Below are positions 42,702-50,642 of a stretch of 64,000 bases of DNA, piece by piece (positions within the stretch are counted from its first letter, which is position 1; each line of letters starts with the position of its first letter). Under the pieces are notes generated by a model. The model was not told the DNA's origin. It worked only from the letters and a program-made list of their open reading frames with translations, and made no database searches. The position numbers and the translations under genes were made by a program. The stretch covers positions 3,910,001 to 3,974,000 of the forward strand of contig CP107926.1 in assembly GCA_036015235.1 (NCBI GenBank), written 5' to 3'. The stretch is from Streptomyces sp. NBC_00433. GTDB taxonomy: Bacteria; Actinomycetota; Actinomycetes; Streptomycetales; Streptomycetaceae.

Positions 42702-42730
42702 AAGCTAACAGCAGATCAGGGACGTGTAAA
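42702..42730 (-). promoter_or_regulatory. LPMO promoter
   Basis: On the minus strand TTTACA (42725-42730) and TAGCTT (42702-42707) are 17 bases apart, placing the start point at the edge of the CebR box. The resulting leader to the TTG start is about 130 bases. Confidence 0.7.
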
Positions 42731-42810
42731 CAGCCCGGTCGCCTTGACCTGCCCTCGCTCTTCGCTGCCGCACGCCAGCGCGGGCCCGTCGGCCGGCCGG
42801 CCCGGCCTCC

Positions 42811-43764
42811 TTACGCCGTCACGTCGCGAGTGGTGAAGCGGGCCCAGGCGGCGGAGCCGAAGACGGCGGCGTAGAGGAGCTGGAGGGCGAGGTTCTTCAG
42901 GATGCCGCTCCATATGACGGGGGCGCGCATCACGTCGGCGAAGCTCAGCCAGTAGTGGGGGAAGAGGTAGGGCTGCACGGCGTGGAGCTGGGGGATGTTG
43001 TTGATGATCTGGATGGTGATCAGCAGGCCGACCGTGGCGGCCATCGCGCCGATACCGCTGTCGGTGAGGGTGGAGATGAACAGGCCCAGCGCGCCCAGGC
43101 CGATGAGGGAGGACGCGACCAGGAGGGCGATCAACAGGCCGCGCAGGATGCCGTCGGAGAGAGGGACGCTGTTGCCGGAGAGCAGGGTGACGTCGCCGAC
43201 CGGGAAGAGGCTGAAGCCGACGACGACCGCCGAGAGCACCACGACGAGGGTGGCGGCGACGCAGAAGGTCAGCACCGCGGCGTATTTGGCGAGCAGCAGG
43301 CGGGTGCGGCCGGCCGGGGCGACCAGCAGATAGCGGAGGGTGCCGGTGCTGGCCTCGCCCGCGACGGAGTCCCCGGCCACCACGCCGATGGCCATCGGGA
43401 GGAAGAAGGGCAGGGTCGCGGCGAGAGAGGCGAAGGCGAGGAAGAGGCCGTTGTTGCTGATCTGTTCGAGGAAGGCCGGGCCGCCGCCGTCACTGCCGCC
43501 GACCGAGCTGCCGTCGCGGGTCTCGATCCTGACCGCGATGCCGACCAGCACCGGCACGCCGGCCAGCACGCCGAGCAGGGCCAGGGTGCGGGCGCGGCGG
43601 AAGACGATCAGCAGCTCGGAGCCGAACAGGCCGAGCGACCACACCGCTCGGGGCGCCCGGGACGCCGGTGGTGCGGGGGCGCGATCCCGGTCCGGCTCCC
43701 CCGACTGCTGCCCGGGGTCGCCGTCGTGCAGGCCGGGGCCCGCGGTGGTCTCAGCCCGCGACAT
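42811..43764 (-). CDS. ABC-2 type transporter permease
   Basis: This 317-residue protein has a hydrophilic N-terminus of about 40 residues, then six predicted transmembrane helices of the ABC-2 permease type with the characteristic VVAGDSVAGEASTGTLRYLLVAPAGRTRLLLAKY segment that links it to its ATPase. It overlaps the upstream ATPase gene by 14 bases, so the pair forms one exporter. A LolA-like protein gene precedes them. The substrate is unknown; such exporters move lipids, peptides or drugs. Confidence 0.9.
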   Translation of the reverse strand: MSRAETTAGPGLHDGDPGQQSGEPDRDRAPAPPASRAPRAVWSLGLFGSELLIVFRRARTLALLGVLAGVPVLVGIAVRIETRDGSSVGGSDGGGPAFLEQISNNGLFLAFASLAATLPFFLPMAIGVVAGDSVAGEASTGTLRYLLVAPAGRTRLLLAKYAAVLTFCVAATLVVVLSAVVVGFSLFPVGDVTLLSGNSVPLSDGILRGLLIALLVASSLIGLGALGLFISTLTDSGIGAMAATVGLLITIQIINNIPQLHAVQPYLFPHYWLSFADVMRAPVIWSGILKNLALQLLYAAVFGSAAWARFTTRDVTA

Positions 43765-44725
43765 CGAAACCCTCCCCTGTCAGAGCCACGAACGCGTCCT
43801 CCAGCGACGCCCGCCGCACCCCGAAGCCGCGCACCCGCACCCCGGCGGCGACCAGGGCGGCGTTCAGCTCCGCCAGGTCGGGCGGCTCGGCGGGCAGCTC
43901 ACCGGTGACCTGGTCTGTGTGCGGGTCGGTGACCAGGTCGGTGACGCCGTGGGCGGCCAGCACCCGGACGGTCTCGGCCGGGTCGGGGGTGGTGACCGCG
44001 AGGCGGCCGCGGGTGCCCGCGGACAGCTCGGTGACCGGCCCCTGGGTGATCAGTCGGCCGCGGGCCATCACCGCGGCATGCGTGCAGACCTGCTCGATCT
44101 CGTCCAGCAGGTGCGAGGACAGGAAGACGGTGGTGCCGTCGTCGGCCAGCTCCCTGACCAGGGTTCTGATCTCCCGCATGCCCTGCGGGTCCAGGCCGTT
44201 GGTCGGCTCGTCCAGCACCAGCAGCTCGCGCGGCTGGAGCAGCGCGGACGCCAGCCCGAGCCGCTGCTTCATGCCGAGTGAATACGCCTTCGCCTTCTTC
44301 CCCGCCGCCGCGGTCAGCCCGACCCGGTCGAGCGCCGAACCCACCCTGGCCTTCCTGGTCCGCGGGTCGGCCGTCGGGTCTGCGGCGTCGTAGCGGACCA
44401 GATTGTCGTGGCCGGACAGGAATCCGTAGAGCGCGGGGCCCTCGATGAGGGCGCCGACCTTGGGCAGCACGCTGCGGGAGGAGCGCGGCATGGGGCGGCC
44501 GAGGACGCGGGCGCTGCCCGCGGTCGGCTCGATCAGGCCCATCAGCATCCGGATCGTGGTCGTCTTGCCCGAGCCGTTGGGCCCGAGGAAGCCGAACACG
44601 CTGCCGCGCGGCACCTGGAGGTCGAGGCCGTCCACGGCGAGCGTGCCCCGATACTGCTTGGCCAGCCCGCGGGTCTCGATCACCACGTCGGACGCCGGGC
44701 CGTGCGCGGCGGGCGGCTGGTCCAT
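43751..44725 (-). CDS. ABC transporter ATP-binding protein
   Basis: This 324-residue ATPase has Walker A GPNGSGKTTTIRML, the Q-loop region, signature LGMKQRLGLASALLQ (in place of the usual LSGGQ), Walker B LLVLDEPTNGLDPQGM and the H-loop SSHLLDEIEQ. A C-terminal extension of about 100 residues is typical of drug/lipid exporters of the DRA/NatA type. It overlaps the permease gene and lies about 125 bases after the LolA-like gene. Confidence 0.93.
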   Translation of the reverse strand: MDQPPAAHGPASDVVIETRGLAKQYRGTLAVDGLDLQVPRGSVFGFLGPNGSGKTTTIRMLMGLIEPTAGSARVLGRPMPRSSRSVLPKVGALIEGPALYGFLSGHDNLVRYDAADPTADPRTRKARVGSALDRVGLTAAAGKKAKAYSLGMKQRLGLASALLQPRELLVLDEPTNGLDPQGMREIRTLVRELADDGTTVFLSSHLLDEIEQVCTHAAVMARGRLITQGPVTELSAGTRGRLAVTTPDPAETVRVLAAHGVTDLVTDPHTDQVTGELPAEPPDLAELNAALVAAGVRVRGFGVRRASLEDAFVALTGEGFDVAG

Positions 44726-44852
44726 CGCACTCCTTGGTCGGCTTCGTCAGCGGGCGGGGCGGGCAAGCGGGACGGGCGGGGACGGCGGCATGTGCGCCCG
44801 GCGGGCCGCCCGCCGGGCGACGTGGCCCCGCCCGGCGGCGGGGCCACCGGTG

Positions 44853-46085
44853 TCAGCGCGCGGCGCTGCTCGCGGCCGCGGTCAGCGCGGACTCGTCGAC
44901 CGCACCGGCATATATCGTGCCGTCCTGCGTCAGCAGCACATTGACCAGCCGGGTGTGGAGGAGCGTGCCCGTGCCGAAGGAACCGCTGACCTGCTTGCCG
45001 AAGCCGCCGAGCATCCCCGCGGCCCCTCCCCTGCCGTTCTTCTCCGCACCCGACGGCAGCGCGCCCTTGCTGTGGAAGACCGCGACGGTGTCCCAGCCGG
45101 ACCCGACGGAGCTGCCCGCGCCGAGGCCGGACAACGCGGCGGGCGACGCGCCCTTGCGGGCGGTCTCCTTGGCCTCGGTCACCTTGGCGCCCTTGGGCGG
45201 GGTGAAGGTGAAGGTGCTCGCGGCGGGCTTGTCGAAGCTGACCTTGGTGTAGCCGATCTCGACGGCCGCCTTGCCCTTGCCCTTGGGCTGGAGCGTGAAC
45301 TTCAGCGGCACCCCGGTCTTGGAGTCGACCGCGATCCTGATCGACTCGACCGTCGTGGCCGACGCGTGCTGCGGGCGGATCAGCAGTTCGTACGCACTGC
45401 GCCCGGCGACCTTCGCGGTGCCGTCCGCGGTGATCGAGGCGGTGCCGTCGGCCGCCTTGAGGATCTGCCGGGCGGCGGCCTGCGGGGTCGCGGGGAAGTC
45501 CTCGGGGCGCGGCTGCTGCCGCGCGCCCGCCTTCCCGGACAGGCTCTCCCGGGCGGGCAGTGCGGCGTGATACGCCTCGTTGGACGCGCTGTCATACGCC
45601 CACACCTGCGAGCCGTCGTGGATCACGCTGTATTCGGCGGCGGGCTCGATGATCGAGACCTTCTGCCGGTCCTGGCCGTCGGCGGCGACATGCAGGGTGT
45701 GGCTGCCGACGAGCAACTGGGGGAGCTGCCGCTGCGGGTCGGCCCGCGAGCCGTCGCGCGAGCCGAACGACGGCGGCGCCACGGCTCCGCCGAACAGGCT
45801 GCTCCCGCTGCCCCCGGTCAGGACGGACGGCAGGCCCAGGTCGGTGGTGATCTTGACCGTGCCGTCCACGGTCTGGGTGTCGGAGGCGGCGATCTTGGTG
45901 ATGATCTGCTCGGCGGTGAGGGACGGCAGGGACGGGTCGCCGCTGTCCGCGAGCGCGGGGACCAGTCCGATGGTCGCCGCGGTCACGCCCACGACCGCCG
46001 CCGGGACGGCATAGCGCAGGGCCTTGCGCCGCCGCCCTCCTTCGGGGTCGCGCGCCTCCGGCTGTGCCGGTTGGATCAGTGCCAT
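44853..46085 (-). CDS. LolA-like periplasmic-type lipid-binding protein
   Basis: This 410-residue protein has a basic start and one N-terminal hydrophobic segment (RRKALRYAVPAAVVGVTAATIGLVPALA) that acts as signal peptide or anchor. A LolA/LppX-like half-barrel domain follows (SLTAEQIITKIAASDTQTVDGTVKITTDLG, with PQAAARQILKA). Related actinobacterial proteins are thought to bind lipids or lipoproteins outside the membrane. The ATG at 46085 follows GGAGG. Its position upstream of an ABC-2 exporter on the same strand suggests the three genes form one export system. Confidence 0.8.
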   Translation of the reverse strand: MALIQPAQPEARDPEGGRRRKALRYAVPAAVVGVTAATIGLVPALADSGDPSLPSLTAEQIITKIAASDTQTVDGTVKITTDLGLPSVLTGGSGSSLFGGAVAPPSFGSRDGSRADPQRQLPQLLVGSHTLHVAADGQDRQKVSIIEPAAEYSVIHDGSQVWAYDSASNEAYHAALPARESLSGKAGARQQPRPEDFPATPQAAARQILKAADGTASITADGTAKVAGRSAYELLIRPQHASATTVESIRIAVDSKTGVPLKFTLQPKGKGKAAVEIGYTKVSFDKPAASTFTFTPPKGAKVTEAKETARKGASPAALSGLGAGSSVGSGWDTVAVFHSKGALPSGAEKNGRGGAAGMLGGFGKQVSGSFGTGTLLHTRLVNVLLTQDGTIYAGAVDESALTAAASSAAR

Positions 46086-46314
46086 TGCGTCTCTACCTCC
46101 GTCGTCAGCGGCGGGTTCGCTGTACTGCACTCGTCCACTCCCCGGGCCATTGTCGCCCGGTCCGCCCCGAAGTGGTGTGTATCCATCTCACCAAATCGGC
46201 CCCTCCGACACATCAGCCCCCGGGGCCAACTCCGTGTACACCCGCGGGATGACGCTCCCGCGCCCCCGTACACGATCCGGAGTACCCACCCTGACGCCAT
46301 CTCAGGGTCGGCCG

Positions 46315-46386
46315 AAAGCCGGGCGGCAAGCGGGCGGCAGGCGAGCGGCAGGCGGTCGACAGCCGGGCGGCAGCCGGCAGGCGGTG
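46315..46386. repeat. Degenerate GCGGGCGGCAG repeats upstream of the polyprenyl synthase end
   Basis: Imperfect 10-13 base units based on GCGGGCGGCAG fill the end of the roughly 300-base gap between the LolA-like gene and the polyprenyl synthase gene. The rest of the gap presumably holds the LolA-like promoter; no gene is seen. Confidence 0.5.
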
Positions 46387-46387
46387 C

Positions 46388-47410
46388 TCAGCCCGCCCGG
46401 TGCACCACGGCGTCGCACAGCCCGGCCAGCGCCTGCTTGGCGGGCCCCTCGGGCAGCGGCGCCAGCGCGGTCCGCGCCTCCTCGGCGTAGCGCAGCGAGT
46501 CGCGGCGGGCCTGGTCGAGCGCCGGGTGGGCCCGCAGCAGGCCGAGCGCCTCGGCGTGCAGCCGGTCGTCGGTGAGGTCACCGTCGAGCAGTTCGATGAG
46601 CCGCCGGTCGTCGGCCGAGACGGCGCCGCCGGCCTGCGCGTACTGCTTGCGCACATGCAGCACCGGCAGCGTCGGGATGCCCTCGCGCAGGTCGGTGCCC
46701 GGGGTCTTGCCCGACTCGTGGCTGTCGCTGGCGATGTCGAGGACGTCGTCGGCGAGCTGGAAGGCGATGCCGATGCGCTCGCCGTACTGGGTCAGGGTGT
46801 GCACCACCGACTCCCCCGCGCCCGACATCATCGCGCCGAACCGCCCGGACACCGCCATCAGGGAGCTGGTCTTGCCGGCCAGCACCTCCAGGTAGTGGTC
46901 CAGCGGGTCGCGGCCGTCGCGCGGGCCGACCGTCTCCAGGATCTGCCCGGTGACCAGCCGCTCGAAGGACTCGGCCTGCACCCGGACCGCCTCGGGTCCG
47001 AGGTCGGCCAGGATGTGCGAGGCGCGGGAGAAGAGGAAGTCGCCGGTCAGGACCGCGACCGAGTTGTCCCAGCGGGTGTTCGCGCTGGGCACGCCGCGGC
47101 GGGCGTCGGCCTCGTCCATGACGTCGTCGTGGTAGAGCGTGGCCAGGTGGGTGAGCTCCACGACCACCGCGGACGGCACCACGCCGGGCGCGAACGGGTC
47201 GCCGAACTGGGCGCCGAGCATGACCAGGAGTGGCCGGAAGCGCTTACCGCCGGCCTGCAGCAGGTGCCTGGCGGCGTCCGTGATGAAGGGGACGTCACTC
47301 TTGGTGGCCTCGAGCAGGCCCTCTTCCACCGCCGCGAGTCCGGCGCCGATGTCGGCGTCCAGAGCGGGGTCCCACACGCTCAGCCCGAAGGGTGGCCCGA
47401 CGACGTTCAC
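46388..47410 (-). CDS. Long-chain polyprenyl diphosphate synthase
   Basis: This 340-residue trans-prenyltransferase has both aspartate-rich motifs: DDVMD in LATLYHDDVMDEAD and DDVLD in FQLADDVLDIASD. GGKRFRPLLVML holds basic substrate-binding residues. The residues just before the first motif are small (LAT), which generally allows long products (C30 or more). Next to the nuo genes it most likely makes the isoprenoid side chain of menaquinone, the electron acceptor of complex I. The GTG at 47410 has AGGAG eight bases upstream. Confidence 0.9.
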   Translation of the reverse strand: MNVVGPPFGLSVWDPALDADIGAGLAAVEEGLLEATKSDVPFITDAARHLLQAGGKRFRPLLVMLGAQFGDPFAPGVVPSAVVVELTHLATLYHDDVMDEADARRGVPSANTRWDNSVAVLTGDFLFSRASHILADLGPEAVRVQAESFERLVTGQILETVGPRDGRDPLDHYLEVLAGKTSSLMAVSGRFGAMMSGAGESVVHTLTQYGERIGIAFQLADDVLDIASDSHESGKTPGTDLREGIPTLPVLHVRKQYAQAGGAVSADDRRLIELLDGDLTDDRLHAEALGLLRAHPALDQARRDSLRYAEEARTALAPLPEGPAKQALAGLCDAVVHRAG

Positions 47411-47903
47411 GAGGGGTGCTCCTGTCGCTGATCTGGCTTCTGGCGGGGTTTCTGGGATGGCGCTTCGCGGGCGGCTCCGCTGGCGCTGACGTGGTGCTCG
47501 GCTCGTATTCCGTACACGGGCAGCGTAGCCGGTCGGCTGTGGATCACCGCCGGGGCATCGCCCTATGCCGAGCCGCGGGCGGACGGCGCCCGGCGCGGCG
47601 GGCGAGGTCGCACCGGACGGCGTAGCCGGCGCCGTACGGGAGGCCGTGCCCCGTGAGTCCGCGTATGATCCTGATCGCGGTGTTTCAGGGTGTTATGACC
47701 AACCCGTCAGGTGGACACCGGGTGCCGTTCGCCCGACCCGCGGACGTCACCGATACGTAAGACCGTCCGGCCGCACAGCCAACTAAAATCGCCGCAGCAA
47801 CATGTGACATGTCCTCGCATCGGGGTAGACCCCAACGGGAAAAAAGTCCCGGAGGGAATCAATCGCCGACGGAAATCGATGAGATCGATGAGGAGGTGGA
47901 TCG
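47411..47903. other. Intergenic region between polyprenyl synthase and egtA
   Basis: This 490-base divergent region holds no gene. A TAAAAT box at 47784-47789 on the plus strand, followed by a purine-rich leader with GAGGAGG before egtA, is the best egtA promoter candidate, but its -35 element is weak. An ATGT-G-ACAT dyad lies near 47802-47810. Confidence 0.4.
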
Positions 47904-49172
47904 ATGACAGCCGACCTGCTTGAGGACGAGGCAGAGGCGCATGTGCGCGGTGTCTGTTTCAAGACCGGGCCGCCGGCCCGGACCGGGGTGGAGCTGGAGT
48001 GGTTGGTGCATGACCGCTCGGATCCCCGCACACTGATAAGCGCCGACCGGCTGGACGCGGCACTCGCGCCGGTCGAAGTGCCCGGGGCGATGCCCCGGGG
48101 CAGCAGAATCACCCGCGAACCGGGTGGCCAGGTGGAGCTGAGCTCCCCGCCCGCCGGTTCGCTCACCGAATGCGTCGAGGCGATGGCCGCCGACCTGGCC
48201 GCCCTGCGCGTGGCGATGGACCGGGCGGACCTGGTCCTGACCGGCCTCGGCCTCGACCCCTACAGAACCCCGCCCAGGGTGCTCGACCACCCCCGCTATG
48301 CGGCGATGGAGGGCTTCTTCGACCGCGAGGGCCCCTGGGGCCGCACGATGATGCGCCGCACGGCGTCGCTGCAGATCAACCTGGACAGCGGTGACGACTC
48401 CGCGGGGATCACCGGATACCGGCAGCGCTGGGAGCTGGCGCACCGGATCGGCCCGGTCCTTGTGGCGGCGTTCGCGAATTCCCCGCTCCGCGACGGGCGC
48501 CCCACCGGCTGGGTCTCCACCCGGCAGGCGACCTGGGCCTCGATGGACCCGGGCCGTACGCGGCAGCCCGACCACGACCCCGATCCGCGCTCCGCGTGGG
48601 CGCGCTACGCGCTGGACGCGCGGGTGCTGTGCATACGCGGCGACGAAGCCGCACCGGCCGGCGGCGGGGACGCCGACTGGACCGCACCCCCCGGCCTGAC
48701 CTTCCGCGGCTGGCTGCGCGGCGCGGCGCCGGGGCTGCGCCGCCCGACGGCCGCCGACCTCGACTACCACCTCAGTACGCTCTTTCCCCCGGTCAGACCA
48801 CGCGGCTGGCTGGAACTGCGGATGACCGACGCCCAGGACGGCGACGCCTGGGTCGTACCGACCGCGCTCACGGCGACCCTGCTGGACGACCCGGTCGCCG
48901 CCGATGCCGCACTCGCGGCGACGGAAGCGCTCTGCCTGGACGGGCAGCCGCTTCCCTCCGACGACGTCTGGCGGCGAGCCGCCCGGATCGGCCCGGCCGA
49001 CCCGGACCTCGGCAAGGCCGTCCGTGCCTGCTTCACCGCCGTGGAGAGCGCACTGGCGCGCTCGGACAGTCCCGCGGCACTGCGAGCGGCGGTCGCCGCC
49101 TTCGCCGAGCGCTACGCCGAGCGTGGCCGATGTCCCGCACACGACCAGTTGGACGCGCTGTCCCGCGTCTGA
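47904..49172 (+). CDS. egtA: Ergothioneine biosynthesis glutamate-cysteine ligase EgtA
   Basis: EgtA joins glutamate and cysteine to gamma-glutamylcysteine, the sulfur donor for EgtB. The 422-residue cytosolic protein is of the GCS2 type with GVELEWLVHD, the EPGGQVELSSPP substrate motif, MMRRTASLQINLDSG, and FPPVRPRGWLELRMTDAQ. The ATG follows GAGGAGG. It starts a compact egtA-egtB-egtCD operon, 18 bases before egtB. No egtE is present, so the final C-S lyase step must be encoded elsewhere, as is common in Streptomyces. Confidence 0.95.
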   Translation: MTADLLEDEAEAHVRGVCFKTGPPARTGVELEWLVHDRSDPRTLISADRLDAALAPVEVPGAMPRGSRITREPGGQVELSSPPAGSLTECVEAMAADLAALRVAMDRADLVLTGLGLDPYRTPPRVLDHPRYAAMEGFFDREGPWGRTMMRRTASLQINLDSGDDSAGITGYRQRWELAHRIGPVLVAAFANSPLRDGRPTGWVSTRQATWASMDPGRTRQPDHDPDPRSAWARYALDARVLCIRGDEAAPAGGGDADWTAPPGLTFRGWLRGAAPGLRRPTAADLDYHLSTLFPPVRPRGWLELRMTDAQDGDAWVVPTALTATLLDDPVAADAALAATEALCLDGQPLPSDDVWRRAARIGPADPDLGKAVRACFTAVESALARSDSPAALRAAVAAFAERYAERGRCPAHDQLDALSRV

Positions 49173-49190
49173 CCTTCCGGAAGGTATGTC

Positions 49191-50642
49191 GTGACAAACC
49201 CCCGCACCACCAGTACCAGCAGTACGGCCCGGACCGCGGCCACTTCCGCCACCGGGGCCACTTCTGCCGCTTCAGCCCCGCAGGCCCCGGCGCAGACCCC
49301 GTCCGTCCGGGCGCTCGCCGCCCTGGAGGCCGCCAGGCGGCGTACGGAACTGCTCACCGACAGCGTCGACGAGCACGACCTCGCCGCGCAGCACTCCCCC
49401 CTGATGTCCCCGCTGGTGTGGGACCTGGCCCATATCGGCAACCAGGAGGAGCTGTGGCTGGTCCGCGAGGCCGGGGGGCGCCCCGGGCTGCGCCCCGACC
49501 TCGACCACGTCTACGACGCGTTCCGCACGCCGCGCGCCGACCGCCCCGCCCTGCCGCTGCTCGGCCCGGCCGAGGCCCGCGCCTACCTCGCGGCGGTGCG
49601 CGAGCAGACCGCCGAGGTGCTCGAAACCGTCGACACCGGCCCCGACCAGCCCGAGCGCCTGCTCGCGGACGCCTTCGTCTTCGGCATGCTCGCCCAGCAC
49701 GAGCAGCAGCACGACGAGACGATGCTCGCCACCCACCAGCTCCGCGTCGGGCCGCCGGTCCTCGACGCGCCCGTGCCGCCGCCGGCGCCCGCCGACGCGG
49801 CACTCCTGCCGCGCGAGGTGCACATACCCGGCGGCGCTTTCACCATGGGCACCAGCACCGAGCCCTGGGCACTGGACAACGAACTGCCCGCGCACAGCGT
49901 CGAGGTGCCCGGATTCTGGCTGGACACCGTGCCGGTCACCAACGGCGCCTACGCCGAATTCATCGCCGCGGGCGGCTACGACGACCCGGCCTGGTGGACG
50001 CCGGAGGGCTGGCGGCACGTCCAGGAGGCGGGCCTGGTCGCGCCGCTGTTCTGGGACCGGGACGGCGAGGGCTGGACCCGCCGCCGCTTCGGCCGCACCG
50101 AGCCCGTACCGGCGGACGAGCCGGTGCTGCACGTGTGCTGGTACGAGGCCGACGCCTACGCCCGCTGGGCGGGCCGCAGGCTGCCCACGGAGGCCGAGTG
50201 GGAGAAGGCGGCCAGGCACGACCCGGCCACCGGCCGCTCCCGCCGCTACCCCTGGGGCGACGCGGACCCGCGGCCCGAGCACGCCAACCTCGGCCAGCGC
50301 CACCTGCAGCCCGCCCCCGCCGGCAGTTACCCGGCGGGCGCCGCACCCAGCGGCGCCCGGCAGCTCATCGGCGACGTGTGGGAATGGACCGCGTCCGACT
50401 TCGCCCCCTACCCCGGCTTCGCCGCCTTCCCCTACAAGGAGTATTCCGACGTCTTCTTCGGCCCCGACTACAAGGTGCTGCGCGGCGGCGCCTTCGGGGT
50501 CTCCCCGGTGGCCGCCCGCGGCACCTTCCGCAACTGGGACTACCCGATCCGCCGGCAGATCTTCGCGGGCTTCCGCACCGCGCGCGACGAGGAGGCCCCC
50601 CTCCGCACCCAGGACCCGGTGCATGGCGGCGGGCGCGGCTGA
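49191..50642 (+). CDS. egtB: Hercynine oxygenase (sulfoxide synthase) EgtB
   Basis: EgtB is a non-haem iron enzyme that joins hercynine and gamma-glutamylcysteine using oxygen to form the sulfoxide. The 483-residue protein has an N-terminal DinB-like domain with the iron ligands His in VWDLAHIGNQEELW and the HEQQHDETM motif, followed by the C-terminal FGE-sulfatase domain (GGAFTMGTSTEPWALDNELPAHSVEVPGFWLDTVPVTNGAYAEFI; VLRGGAFGVSP). Start is GTG after GGAAGG. Its stop overlaps the next ATG by one base (TGATG). Confidence 0.96.
   Translation: MTNPRTTSTSSTARTAATSATGATSAASAPQAPAQTPSVRALAALEAARRRTELLTDSVDEHDLAAQHSPLMSPLVWDLAHIGNQEELWLVREAGGRPGLRPDLDHVYDAFRTPRADRPALPLLGPAEARAYLAAVREQTAEVLETVDTGPDQPERLLADAFVFGMLAQHEQQHDETMLATHQLRVGPPVLDAPVPPPAPADAALLPREVHIPGGAFTMGTSTEPWALDNELPAHSVEVPGFWLDTVPVTNGAYAEFIAAGGYDDPAWWTPEGWRHVQEAGLVAPLFWDRDGEGWTRRRFGRTEPVPADEPVLHVCWYEADAYARWAGRRLPTEAEWEKAARHDPATGRSRRYPWGDADPRPEHANLGQRHLQPAPAGSYPAGAAPSGARQLIGDVWEWTASDFAPYPGFAAFPYKEYSDVFFGPDYKVLRGGAFGVSPVAARGTFRNWDYPIRRQIFAGFRTARDEEAPLRTQDPVHGGGRG

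Noticed and set aside
47411..47903. Looked for a riboswitch or small RNA upstream of egtA
   Set aside because: No known aptamer pattern and no strong terminator hairpin is visible in this gap.
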